A stretch of 64,000 nt of DNA from an uncultured Lachnoclostridium sp. (GTDB taxonomy: Bacteria; Bacillota; Clostridia; Lachnospirales; Lachnospiraceae), in NCBI GenBank assembly GCA_948330435.1, contig CAOJBY010000013.1, forward strand, positions 1 through 64,000, given 5' to 3'. Positions within the stretch are counted from its first letter, which is position 1, and every line of letters starts with the position of its first letter. The notes beneath the pieces were generated by a model. The model was not told the DNA's origin, made no database searches, and saw only the letters and a list, made by a program, of their open reading frames with translations. The position numbers were made by a program, and so were the translations under genes. Positions 37,187-45,113 of the stretch are shown piece by piece.

Positions 37187-37819
37187 ATGAAGCAGCAAGA
37201 ATATTGGAATGGTGTGTCAGAGAAAAAAGAATTCACCACCCCGTTTCAGGCAGAAGAATTTTCAAAATATGTAAATAAGGAGAGCCGCATCCTTGATGTT
37301 GGCTGCGGATACGGGCGGACGCTTGACGAGCTGTACCGTAAGGGCTTCCGCAATCTAATCGGCATTGATTTTTCAAGGGGCATGATCGAAAGAGGGAGAA
37401 AACAGTTTCCTTATCTTGATCTGAGGGTAAAAGAGGATGCAAAAATAGCCCTGCCGGACGCAAGCGTTGACGCTGTCATTCTTTTTGCGGTTCTAACCTG
37501 CATACGGACCAATGAAGAACAGGAGCTATTGTTATCTGAGATCCAAAGGGTGCTGAAGCCTGGGGGTATTTTGTATGTCAATGATTTTTTGCTGAATACG
37601 GACGACCGTAATCTCTCACGTTATGAAAGATTCAAAGAGGTCTACGGCATCTACGGCGTATTTGAACTGCCTGAGGGTGCCGTGTGCCGCCACCATGACG
37701 AAGCGTGGATAAGGCAGCTTTTAAAGGGTTTCTCGGAACGAAGATACGAGCATTTGACATTTACGACAATGAATGGGCATACGTCCAATGGGTTTTATTT
37801 TATCGGGGAGCTGAAATAA
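37187..37819 (+). CDS. Class I SAM-dependent methyltransferase
   Basis: 210-aa soluble methyltransferase of the methyltransf_11 type. SAM-binding motif I ILDVGCGYGRTLDEL near residue 40, motif II acidic residue in IGIDFSRGMIERG, then LPDASVDAVILFAVLTCI and VLKPGGILYVNDF. AGGAGG lies 10 nt before the ATG. It stands alone, divergent from the MBL-fold genes. Substrate unknown. Confidence 0.88.
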   Translation: MKQQEYWNGVSEKKEFTTPFQAEEFSKYVNKESRILDVGCGYGRTLDELYRKGFRNLIGIDFSRGMIERGRKQFPYLDLRVKEDAKIALPDASVDAVILFAVLTCIRTNEEQELLLSEIQRVLKPGGILYVNDFLLNTDDRNLSRYERFKEVYGIYGVFELPEGAVCRHHDEAWIRQLLKGFSERRYEHLTFTTMNGHTSNGFYFIGELK

Positions 37820-37877
37820 CGCATGTATAGACTTTGATTGAACATATGGGTAAAATGAAGCCCTCTCCCCAAATAAT

Positions 37878-37940
37878 CAGATGGCTTTTCTCAATCCATG
37901 TTTGAAGCATTCACATACATGGTATCGGAAAAGCCATCTG
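37878..37940. repeat. Interrupted palindrome after the methyltransferase gene
   Basis: CAGATGGCTTTTC (37878-37890) and GAAAAGCCATCTG (37928-37940) are perfect 13-bp arms; inside them CCATGT and ACATGG also pair. Neither strand has a T-run, so it is not a textbook terminator. It sits between convergent genes, where it could act as a bidirectional stop or mark a small inserted element. Confidence 0.6.
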
Positions 37941-37942
37941 GC

Positions 37943-38827
37943 TTATTCTGAAAGCTTTTCTACTTTTACATCTACAATGGAATTGGGGATCTCCTCCGGA
38001 CTGGCCATATATGCCGCCCGTGCCCTGGCACGCCTTACTTTCAGGGCTTCCGGCGTTGCTTCTGCCTGTTCCCGGGCTATTTTGCGTTCCTCAAAGGCAA
38101 TTCTGTCCCGATCTACGGCATCATGGATAGCCGTCTCTGTGTTTTCTGTGTTTTTGGTGTTTTCAGCATTTTCGGTGTTTTCGATATCTCCCGCCGGTTC
38201 TCTCTCTTCCATGCTCTCTGCGGAATCTTCGATTCCAAGTTCCGTCTCTTTCAATTCCTTAAGCTCTCTCTCAACCTCCTGCTTCTCCGCTTCTGTGGGA
38301 AGCTTGGCATATTCGCCACTCTCCACGAATTTTCTTATGGTTTCCTCCAGGGCCATATTTTTCTGAAGCTCCTGCCACACGATTCCCAGCTTGGCTCCCT
38401 CCGGTATGGCGGGATTGTTCTTCACATTGTTCACTACGCTTAAGGAAGCCGCCACCCGATCCGTTCTTACCTGCTGCACTTCTTCCTTGGTCCTGCAGTT
38501 TTTCAGCTTCTTTTCATAGCTTTTCTGCTCGGCTTCGATGGCTTTCACTTTCTGGTAGGTCTGGGGATCGTGCTTCTCCAGATATTCCATCTCTTCTCGG
38601 GTCAGCTTCTTGCCAGTAGCCAGCTTCGTTCGAATCTGGGCAGAAAGCTTTGCCGAGCCGTCCGCCTGGGCCTTTCGGATCTCTTCCGCCTGCCGGGCTG
38701 TGGGATCGGTCAGCTTGGTGCTCCCGTCCGCAGTGAAATCGTTATCCTGTTTCTTCTTCTGCCACTTTAGCTGCATTTCCATATTTTTTGTAAATTTTCC
38801 CAGTGATTGTATTGCTGTAAAATCCAA
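37943..38827 (-). CDS. Hypothetical charged, helical protein (second of a pair)
   Basis: 294 aa, soluble, highly charged, with long predicted helices and coiled coil (about 90-220). A low-complexity stretch made of NTEN-type repeats lies near 225-240, and the basic end reads VRRARARAAYMASPEEIP. The TTG at 38827 is preferred because GGAGG lies 8 nt upstream; the in-frame GTG at 38836 has no spacing. It follows the gene at 38966-39616 by 138 nt on the same strand. I do not recognise a family. Such pairs seem to travel together in this bacterial group, but that is recollection, not shown here. Confidence 0.7.
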   Translation of the reverse strand: MDFTAIQSLGKFTKNMEMQLKWQKKKQDNDFTADGSTKLTDPTARQAEEIRKAQADGSAKLSAQIRTKLATGKKLTREEMEYLEKHDPQTYQKVKAIEAEQKSYEKKLKNCRTKEEVQQVRTDRVAASLSVVNNVKNNPAIPEGAKLGIVWQELQKNMALEETIRKFVESGEYAKLPTEAEKQEVERELKELKETELGIEDSAESMEEREPAGDIENTENAENTKNTENTETAIHDAVDRDRIAFEERKIAREQAEATPEALKVRRARARAAYMASPEEIPNSIVDVKVEKLSE

Positions 38828-38965
38828 AAGCTGCACCTCCCTGATGATAAAGCTAATCTACCAACCGCTTGTAATCCGTATCAAAAATATGTACGGGAAT
38901 TTCCGATAGAAAATATTGGTCTTTTAGCGTCCGATAACGGCCAAAATACGATTATATCTTTCTTG

Positions 38966-39616
38966 TTACGCACTGACATCAATTGCTTTTCTTGGAAGAA
39001 CCAGGTTATTGCCTGATTTAACAAGGGCTTTGTCCACGGATTCCCTTGTCACACTGTCCAGAATGCTTCTGTCAAAGGGCATACCCAATTCCCAGTTGGG
39101 ATCGGACGCTTTCACTGCGTCATAAAATGCCAGATGATATGCCCTCTCATACTGTCCGAGCGTCCATGTTCCCTTTAACCGGTCTTCCTTTGGGATACTG
39201 AGCTGAAATTCACGGTAAACCTCGGATCTCTTTGTAGTATCACCGTTTGCCACACCGTATTCCTGTAAGAAATGCCGCTTTGTCTCATCAAACATTTTTT
39301 GGCGTGCTTCCTCCGAAATGTCTATAATCTGATGCCGTTCCGATTCCGGGATTCCCGTTGCCACCATTCCCGGCACTACGATGCCGCCAGGCCCCACAAA
39401 ATCCCCGTCGGAATTATACATCCTCATAACATTTCTCATATAGGCTTTTTCTCCACCAAACATCTCGTACATCATTTTTTCCCAGGGAGACATTTTGGCT
39501 ACTGCCGCACGATGGTTCTCAAGGAAGTCCCTTGCTGCCGCTTTGTATTGGCTGCTATTCGTATCAATCGTATTATATCCGCTATTTTTACCTGCTCTCA
39601 ATCCGCTGATATTCAT
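38966..39616 (-). CDS. Hypothetical protein (first of a pair)
   Basis: 216 aa, soluble, starting MNISGLRAGKNSGYNT, with no signal peptide or membrane helix. It contains WEKMMYEMFGGEKAYM near residue 44 and a C-terminal SILDSVTRESVDKAL helix. A GGGGG run lies 12 nt before the ATG. It is upstream of another unknown gene in the same direction, probably one operon. The N-terminal MNISGL type start resembles proteins of the flagellar or cell-surface class, but I cannot support a function. Confidence 0.7.
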   Translation of the reverse strand: MNISGLRAGKNSGYNTIDTNSSQYKAAARDFLENHRAAVAKMSPWEKMMYEMFGGEKAYMRNVMRMYNSDGDFVGPGGIVVPGMVATGIPESERHQIIDISEEARQKMFDETKRHFLQEYGVANGDTTKRSEVYREFQLSIPKEDRLKGTWTLGQYERAYHLAFYDAVKASDPNWELGMPFDRSILDSVTRESVDKALVKSGNNLVLPRKAIDVSA

Positions 39617-39761
39617 GAAATCTCACATCCCCCTTTTATAAGTATATCGGCAGATATTTCCTGTTTGCTAACCTATGTTGTGACAAATTAAGAATTTCTT
39701 TCATCAATCCCCTTCGTGTATAAGGGTAAAATTGACCATTGTATATTTGATTTTATTCGTC

Positions 39762-39801
39762 AAAAAAGAACGAATGGTTTATCATGCAAATCCATTCGTT
39801 C
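39762..39801 (-). terminator. Terminator downstream of yjdF
   Basis: On the minus strand GAACGAATGG (39792-39801) pairs perfectly with CCATTCGTTC (39768-39777), followed by TTTTTT. It lies beyond a remnant sequence that follows the yjdF stop. Confidence 0.85.
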
Positions 39802-39892
39802 CACGTTTTACTTTATGAAGTTTTAACAGCACCTGCGATTGAGTTCAAATGGTATAGTCTATCGATGTTGTCCCCGTTGCACTCTCCCCGTG

Positions 39893-39948
39893 CTCTTTTT
39901 TATGACCAAAAGTTCTATCACCAGGAGCTTCGTATTCAAGTTATCACC
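39893..39948 (-). pseudogene. Small remnant of an Rpn-like nuclease gene
   Basis: Reads NTK-LLVIELLVIKK-like codons on the minus strand and matches the segment at about 41402-41456 of the intact gene (NTKPLAIDLLVIKK). It starts within the last codons of yjdF and breaks down toward 39860. It is one of two degraded copies of that gene in the window. Confidence 0.65.
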
Positions 39949-40360
39949 TGCCCCTATGCTTCTCTTTCCTTTTCACCTGTTTCAGTTCAAACAGTCGTTG
40001 CTTTTCTGCTTCCCGTTGTTCCCGGCTCACGGTCTTTCGTTCCGTTTTCAGCTGCTCCTGCTGTAGTTTCAAAGCCTGCTGGGATTTTGTTCCTATTCCG
40101 ATATTCTGTATCTGTTTTCGCACTTCACGCTGTACCCGTTTCGGATTGCGGCCTGTTTCTTTTACATCAGTTGCCACAACCGGACTAAATCGTAGCCGAT
40201 CGTAATTTTTCAGAGCAAAATCATAAACCTCATAGTCTTTTGGCTCTGCCCCAAAGGTAACCTTACACACAGACAGCTTTCCCTCTGATACACGTTCAAA
40301 CACTCCCACCCAAAAAGGTTCTTCAAAAAATACGGTCAACTTTCCCGATACTTTGTCCAT
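39944..40360 (-). CDS. yjdF: YjdF-family protein (DUF2992)
   Basis: 138 aa. N-terminal beta-rich DUF2992 part (SGKLTVFFEEPFWVGVFER, then FALKNYDRLRFSP) and a very basic C-terminal helix rich in Lys, Arg and Gln. The biochemical role is unknown; in Bacilli the gene is controlled by the yjdF riboswitch, which senses azaaromatic compounds, hinting at a detoxification job. AGGAGG is 6 nt before the ATG. A matching structured leader lies upstream at 40460-40557. The extreme C-terminus abuts a remnant of an Rpn-like gene, so the last residues may not be native. Confidence 0.88.
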   Translation of the reverse strand: MDKVSGKLTVFFEEPFWVGVFERVSEGKLSVCKVTFGAEPKDYEVYDFALKNYDRLRFSPVVATDVKETGRNPKRVQREVRKQIQNIGIGTKSQQALKLQQEQLKTERKTVSREQREAEKQRLFELKQVKRKEKHRGR

Positions 40361-40448
40361 GACAATTCCTCCTTAATGCCTTACGGCTGCTGCGGTATTC
40401 GTCAAATGCCCCTGAAAGCAGAGCATTTTCCTCATTGTCCGCACTCAT
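40323..40448 (-). CDS. Possible small ORF between the riboswitch and yjdF
   Basis: 41 codons starting MSADNEENALLSGAF and overlapping the yjdF start in another frame. The amino acid pattern looks protein-like, but there is no ribosome-binding site before its ATG. It may be a decayed gene end, or chance within the expression platform of the riboswitch. Low confidence. Confidence 0.25.
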   Translation of the reverse strand: MSADNEENALLSGAFDEYRSSRKALRRNCHGQSIGKVDRIF

Positions 40449-40459
40449 AATTGTAATGA

Positions 40460-40557
40460 ACAAAGAATGGACGACCCTAAGGAGGGAGGGCTACTTACAC
40501 CGGATCGGTGCGACTGGACTACCTACCAGTTCTGCAAGATTGCCTTGCGTTGTGTTT
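40460..40557 (-). ncRNA. Probable yjdF riboswitch
   Basis: On the minus strand the leader contains ACAACGCAAGGCAATC, then GGTAGGTAGTCCAGTCGCACC, a short GCACC/GGTGT hairpin and TAAGTAGCC, ending with GGGTCGT that can pair back with the start. From memory this resembles the yjdF motif, and the placement about 100 nt before a YjdF gene supports it. I could not run a covariance search, so the class assignment rests on recollection plus context. Confidence 0.65.
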
Positions 40558-40588
40558 TTATCTTTGCTCCTATATGTTACCATATTAA

Positions 40589-40640
40589 CGGTCCAGAGTT
40601 AAAATTGTTTCTGTTCCCGTATATATCTCAATGGCTCATT
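40589..40640 (-). pseudogene. Fragment similar to the end of the EamA transporter gene
   Basis: About 52 nt that align with 42598-42648, near the C-terminal end of the EamA gene, at roughly 75-80% identity by eye and in the same orientation. It lies just beyond the stop of the intact Rpn-like gene. It suggests an earlier duplicated transporter copy mostly lost by rearrangement. Confidence 0.5.
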
Positions 40641-40644
40641 GTAA

Positions 40645-41547
40645 TCACCTGATTTTAAGCATCCCAATCTCTTCCGGTGTTAATCTTGGAACAAATTCAT
40701 GAATTTCTTCGATAGTAAATCTCCCGGATTTCAACATTTTAACCGCAGTCTGGGTTGCTTCCTCTTTCGCTTTCTTTTCAGATTCTTCCTTAGCTTCTTT
40801 TACAGCTTCTTTTACCGCCGCTTTCGTAGCTTCCCCCACAATCTTATTAATTTCCGGCTCCATCAGTTCCAGCAATGCATTACACACACCCTCACCTCCC
40901 CGCAATTCATCGGCAACATGGCGATTGGCTCTGACGCTTACCTCCAATACGCTGTCTGCAAGTTCCCTTTCCCGTTTCCCTGTCAGAGCATTGACTCGCT
41001 CCAACAAATCTTTCATATCCTGTTTTTCCATTTTATCGGACAAAGCCTTTAACCATATGTGATTTTCCTTATCAAGTTCCCCGGTAACAATGATTTGTGT
41101 GGGGAAAAGAACATTATCCAATATATAATATATCCCATGATAGGGATTGGTTATCCGAACATTATGCTTTTCAAAATAGGCAAATAGGCCCGTTGGTTTG
41201 CTTTCCCTGACAATAGATACTGTAATATCCTCCGCAGCCCTTTCGTCTAAGGTCGCCCCATATGCCTTATATAAGCTGGCATATGCCCCGGACTTATAAA
41301 ATACATCTATATCCGAATGATCCTTTGGTGACTTATACTCCATGATATTATGTCCCCGGAACAGTCTTCCCACCTCATTCTCAATCCGGACAAAGCTCTC
41401 CTTTTTTATGACCAGAAGATCTATCGCCAATGGCTTCGTATTCAAGTTATACTCTTTTTCATAGATCAAATCTGCCCGATTGCCGGTTAATTCCAGATTC
41501 ATAGCCGCCACAAATCCCGGATGCCATTGAACCTCAATATCATTCAT
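40645..41547 (-). CDS. Rpn/PD-(D/E)XK-type nuclease-like protein
   Basis: 300 aa. An N-terminal PD-(D/E)XK-like core (about 1-150: KEYNLNTKPLAIDLLVIKK with acidic residues and IENEVGRLFRGHNIMEYKS), a middle helical part, and a C-terminal Ala/Lys/Glu helix (about 225-270) ending in a small PRLTPEEIGML domain. Such proteins are annotated as recombination-promoting nucleases or putative transposases and often occur in several copies per Lachnospiraceae genome. Two degraded relatives lie in this window (39893-39948 and 44397-44682), consistent with repeated duplication. Nuclease activity is not demonstrated. Confidence 0.75.
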   Translation of the reverse strand: MNDIEVQWHPGFVAAMNLELTGNRADLIYEKEYNLNTKPLAIDLLVIKKESFVRIENEVGRLFRGHNIMEYKSPKDHSDIDVFYKSGAYASLYKAYGATLDERAAEDITVSIVRESKPTGLFAYFEKHNVRITNPYHGIYYILDNVLFPTQIIVTGELDKENHIWLKALSDKMEKQDMKDLLERVNALTGKRERELADSVLEVSVRANRHVADELRGGEGVCNALLELMEPEINKIVGEATKAAVKEAVKEAKEESEKKAKEEATQTAVKMLKSGRFTIEEIHEFVPRLTPEEIGMLKIR

Positions 41548-41637
41548 ATATTTTCCTTTCTTAAATTATAGCATAATCCAACATATTTACAACTACCTCA
41601 TTCTATCCTCTCACCCTCTTCCCCACAACTTAGCAGC

Positions 41638-41867
41638 AGTGCAGACGTGCAGCGGCAGAGTGGGCGGACAGACTTTTCCAATATCAGGTGTCCGGCTGTT
41701 CACGAACATGCTGTTTGAGCTGGACGGACCTCACCTTAAAAGAAAATAGTTTTTCCAAAAAGTTCAGGGTGATGTCCGTCAAGAGCAGACGGCATGTACG
41801 ATGAACCGTCCGAACACCGATATGGAAAAGTCTGTCCGCCCACTCTGCCGCTGCACGTCTGCACTGT
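41638..41867. repeat. 230-bp palindromic element with 44-bp perfect terminal arms (MITE-like)
   Basis: Arms 41638-41681 and 41824-41867 are exact reverse complements over 44 bp. Inside them 41686-41735 and 41770-41818 are also complementary with scattered mismatches, leaving a short A/T-rich centre, so the whole element folds back on itself. It contains no ORF and is more G+C rich than its surroundings. No clear target-site duplication is visible. The rest of the 582-nt gap (41548-41637 and 41868-42129) shows nothing I can identify. Confidence 0.85.
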
Positions 41868-42129
41868 TACACAGCCTATCAAATCACTGCCATTCAAAAT
41901 GATTGAGAATCTTGGCCGAACCGGCCTGTGAATTTCAGAACTTTGATGAATCTTATCATATCCATTTCATGTAAAAAAGTCAATTCTTTTCAACCGTCAA
42001 AATACGACAGCCTGCACACAAATAATCGAACACCGAAAACCAAAAGATATGCTGCCTTATCTTCCGGATATCCTTTTCTATTGTGGCAGTCCGGACATTT
42101 TCACCGGGATCCGCCCGAACTGCCTGCCA

Positions 42130-42552
42130 TCACCTCAACAATGCCATACTCCCCGTCAGCTTATTGACTTTCTTCTTTGCCCCGCAGATGGCAATTCCCA
42201 AATAATTCAGTTCCTCTTCCGAAGCATTCCCCATCTTTTCCGCAAACTCCCCGTAGGTCTTACAGCCCTGGGCCAAGTCAGAGAAATCCACCGCCGTCAC
42301 ATCCGCAAATTCCGGTTCATACAGTCTCTCACGGATGGTCTTAAGAAGCTCCCCATCTCCCTTTAGAATCGGCACCGGAAATTCAATGATTCCCAAATGC
42401 TCCTTTCCCGTACTGTCATATACATCCGTTCCCACAACCTCAGGCATCTGCTTTCCCAGCGTAATTCCCATAATTGCCGCCGCATTTGCTATCATACCTA
42501 AGGGCAGGCTTTCGTCAATCACCATGACACACTTCTCATTCTGTAGATCCAT
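42130..42552 (-). CDS. DUF2000 family protein
   Basis: 140-aa soluble protein with CVMVIDESLPLGMIANAAA at the N-terminus and the PVPILKGDGELLKTIRERL segment, the DUF2000 pattern (peptidyl-tRNA hydrolase-like fold, function unknown). It overlaps the EamA transporter by 17 nt and is the third gene of an AraC-EamA-DUF2000 operon, so it may work with that exporter. Confidence 0.85.
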   Translation of the reverse strand: MDLQNEKCVMVIDESLPLGMIANAAAIMGITLGKQMPEVVGTDVYDSTGKEHLGIIEFPVPILKGDGELLKTIRERLYEPEFADVTAVDFSDLAQGCKTYGEFAEKMGNASEEELNYLGIAICGAKKKVNKLTGSMALLR

Positions 42553-43477
42553 TTTTGTCTTCTCTCCTTTCCGGCTTGTACTCTGACAGGAATAGCCCGG
42601 TCAGGGTTAAGATTGTTCCTGCTCCCGTGTAGATGCTCAATGGCTCATGCAAAATCAGAGCCGACGTAACGACCGTTATCACAGGAACCATATAAATATA
42701 CACACTCGTCCTTACCGCCCCCAACATCTTCACCGCAAAATTCCATGTGACAAAGCAAAGAGCTGATGCACCGAATCCCAGATACAGCATATGGAAAAGG
42801 CTCGTCCTATCTGCAAACCGGGGCAAATTCATCTGAAAATCAAAGAAAAGCAGTGCCGGCAACATAAAGAGAATCCCGTAGAAAAATGTCCGGCGAGTGG
42901 AGAGGATCACCGAATAGCCGAAGCCGCTGATCTTCCTTGTCAGTATGGAATAGCAGGCCCATACAAATGCTGCGGCCGCCGCAAGCAAATCTCCCGTTAG
43001 ATTAAGCTCTAATCCTGAACCGTGAAAGCTGATGAAACTGATCCCTGTCATGGCAATGGCAAATCCGGCGAAGAACCGCATCTTCAATTTTTCTTCTGAT
43101 TTCTTATATAAATGTGCCAGCATTGCCGTAAAAAACGGGGCAACGGATATAATCACGCCCACATTGGAAGCCAGTGTAAAGGTCAGGGCGATATTTTCCA
43201 ACAGATAGTACAGGCAGATTCCGCACAATCCTGCAGCGGCAAATGTCAATTCCTGCTTATAGTCCGCAGTCTTTAATCTTTTCGGGCATACCGCCAACAA
43301 GGCGAAAAATCCCATACTAAATCGGAAAAATAAAATTTCCACCGGCTGAAAATCCGCCAGCAGGATTTTAGTTGAGATAAACGTCGTCCCCCATATGGCG
43401 ATCGTTAATGTGGCCGCCAAACGCCCCATGATGCGGGACGCAGGCTGTCCGTCTGTCCCGGTCCGGCTAGGCTCCAT
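42536..43477 (-). CDS. EamA/DMT-family transporter
   Basis: 313 aa with ten predicted membrane helices in two EamA repeats (TLTIAIWGTTFISTKILL, then ALCFVTWNFAVKMLGAV). The ATG at 43477 overlaps the AraC gene end by 11 nt; a longer in-frame extension lies wholly within that gene. Drug/metabolite exporters of this family move amino acids or other small compounds; substrate unknown. Regulated presumably by the coupled AraC protein. Confidence 0.88.
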   Translation of the reverse strand: MEPSRTGTDGQPASRIMGRLAATLTIAIWGTTFISTKILLADFQPVEILFFRFSMGFFALLAVCPKRLKTADYKQELTFAAAGLCGICLYYLLENIALTFTLASNVGVIISVAPFFTAMLAHLYKKSEEKLKMRFFAGFAIAMTGISFISFHGSGLELNLTGDLLAAAAAFVWACYSILTRKISGFGYSVILSTRRTFFYGILFMLPALLFFDFQMNLPRFADRTSLFHMLYLGFGASALCFVTWNFAVKMLGAVRTSVYIYMVPVITVVTSALILHEPLSIYTGAGTILTLTGLFLSEYKPERREDKNGSTE

Positions 43478-44327
43478 GTCTCTCACCGTCCCTGTCAGAA
43501 AATATATCCCGGTAAGCACCGGGGGCAAGCCCGATAAAGCTGGTAAAATAGTTGGTAAAATGGCTCTGGTCCGAAAACCCCGTCCGCATGGCGGCTTCTA
43601 CGGGCAGCACGCCTTTTTGCAACAACGCCTTGGCTTCATTGATGCGGATTGTTTCCAGATACCGATACGGAGTAATGCCCTTTGATCTTGTAAAGGCCCG
43701 GAGCATGGTGGATTTGCTAAGTCCCGCATAGCGGCATATCTGGTCTAAAGAAATCCGTTCCTGAAAATGCTGTCGGATAAATTCACAGGCCCTTTCTATT
43801 TCCCGGGGACACTCCGGCACACGGTCAGGGGATGGCTGTCCGTAATTCTGTATCAACGCAAGGATAAGGAATAACAGGGCTTCTTCTTTTCCAAAATCAG
43901 AAATGCCCTCCATTACCATCTCATGAAGTAGGCACAGATAGCAGGCAATTTCAGCATCATGTCCGCCCGGGTCGCCGCCCGCAGGAATAACAGGTTTTGA
44001 AAACTTTGGAAGCTCCCGCTTGCCTGTTGCTTCCTCCGCCAGATCAAGCATCGTACTTTTGGAAATATTCAATCCCCGATAATTAAAGGCACCGTCGCCA
44101 CTCTGTACGCAGGCATGGGTATCCCCCGGGTTAAAAAGAATGATGCTGCCCCTCCTTATATGGTATTCTCTGTTTTTACAGGACAGGCACCGTTCCCCAT
44201 CCACCACGAATCCTATCACATAATACTCATGGAAATGATTGGGGAATGGCTGCCGGGTTCCCTCCAGGCGATAGGCTTCCACCCGCAGAGCATCATCATA
44301 GACCACCGTTCTGTTTTCTTTCTTCAT
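43467..44327 (-). CDS. AraC-family transcriptional regulator
   Basis: 286 aa: N-terminal cupin-like ligand domain (about 15-110, FPNHFHEYYVIGFVVDGER and FNPGDTHAC) and two C-terminal AraC HTH motifs (about 185-280, ISLDQICRYAGLSKSTMLR and MRTGFSDQSHFTNYF). First gene of an operon with an EamA exporter and a DUF2000 protein, so it probably activates that operon. Inducer unknown. Confidence 0.92.
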   Translation of the reverse strand: MKKENRTVVYDDALRVEAYRLEGTRQPFPNHFHEYYVIGFVVDGERCLSCKNREYHIRRGSIILFNPGDTHACVQSGDGAFNYRGLNISKSTMLDLAEEATGKRELPKFSKPVIPAGGDPGGHDAEIACYLCLLHEMVMEGISDFGKEEALLFLILALIQNYGQPSPDRVPECPREIERACEFIRQHFQERISLDQICRYAGLSKSTMLRAFTRSKGITPYRYLETIRINEAKALLQKGVLPVEAAMRTGFSDQSHFTNYFTSFIGLAPGAYRDIFSDRDGERHGA

Positions 44328-44396
44328 AGCTTCTTCGCTCCTTTTGGGCCTATTTTACCGCCAGAGTATCCGAAAGTCTTGTAAAATATCTTCAAA

Positions 44397-44682
44397 TTAT
44401 CAAGTTCCCCGGTAACAATGATTTGTGTGGGGAAAAGAACATTGTCCAATATATCCCGTGATTTGGATTTGTTACCCGAATGCCATGCTTTTCAAAATAA
44501 TCAAATAAGCCCGTTGGTTTCCTTTCCCTGACGATGGAAACCGTAATATCCTCCGCAGCTCTTTCGTCTAAGGTCGCCCCATATGCCTTATATAAGCTGG
44601 CATATGCCCCGGACTTATAAAATACATCTATATCCAGATGATCCTTTGGAGACTTATATTCCATAATATTATGTCCCCGGAA
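44397..44682 (-). pseudogene. Truncated, frameshifted Rpn-like nuclease gene
   Basis: Nearly identical to about 41074-41360 of the intact gene (RGHNIMEYKSPKDH through ILDNVLFPTQII). It has lost both ends and carries a 7-nt deletion near 44449-44456 that shifts the frame. The boundary at 44682 falls at CCCCGG, where it is joined to a flavodoxin-type remnant. Confidence 0.85.
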
Positions 44683-44980
44683 TCTGCGGTGTGGTAAATC
44701 CGAACGAATCACTATTTATTTTTTCTAAAATTTTTCCAGCAAAGCTTTCCAGCTCACTCCTGCCTCTCTCATCCGGTCTGCCTGTGGCATACTGATGCAT
44801 GATAGAATGCTCTGCAATGGCAGCAACAGCAGCAATTACCCGAAAACCTCTTTTCTCCGCAATATCATTTAATTCAACCAAAGTATCCTCATAGGCCCGA
44901 TTGCCATACTCACAGACAATGACACATGGAGTGTGATTCCCCTGAATGTTTGAAATTCTCTGGGCAGCGTAACCAGTGAC
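44683..44980 (-). pseudogene. C-terminal remnant of a flavodoxin/ferrodoxin-type gene
   Basis: One frame on the minus strand reads VTGYAAQRISNIQGNHTPC, then VIVCEYGNRAYEDTLVELND, and on to LEKINSDSFGFTTPQIPG. This fits the flavodoxin domain of EFR1-type or similar ferrodoxins. Stops (TAA, TGA, TAA) lie immediately upstream, so the N-terminal part with the FMN-binding loop is gone. The C-terminal part is replaced by Rpn-derived sequence. No start or ribosome-binding site. Confidence 0.7.
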
Positions 44981-45113
44981 CTTTTATCATTATCTACCGG
45001 AATCACCCCTGTTACAATCCGAAAAATCATAAGTTCCTTGAAAATTGTTCTTATCAAAAAGTCAGCAATGATTTGTGTGAGAGTCTGAAAAATATTACAT
45101 TTGAAAATATCAT

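Noticed and set aside
41868..42129. Short frames in the gap after the 230-bp palindrome
   Set aside because: No ribosome-binding sites, irregular composition and overlap with the end of the DUF2000 gene; treated as non-coding.
44981..45113. N-terminal part of the flavodoxin-type gene upstream of its remnant
   Set aside because: The frames here contain stops and no flavodoxin FMN-binding loop; nothing supportable remains.
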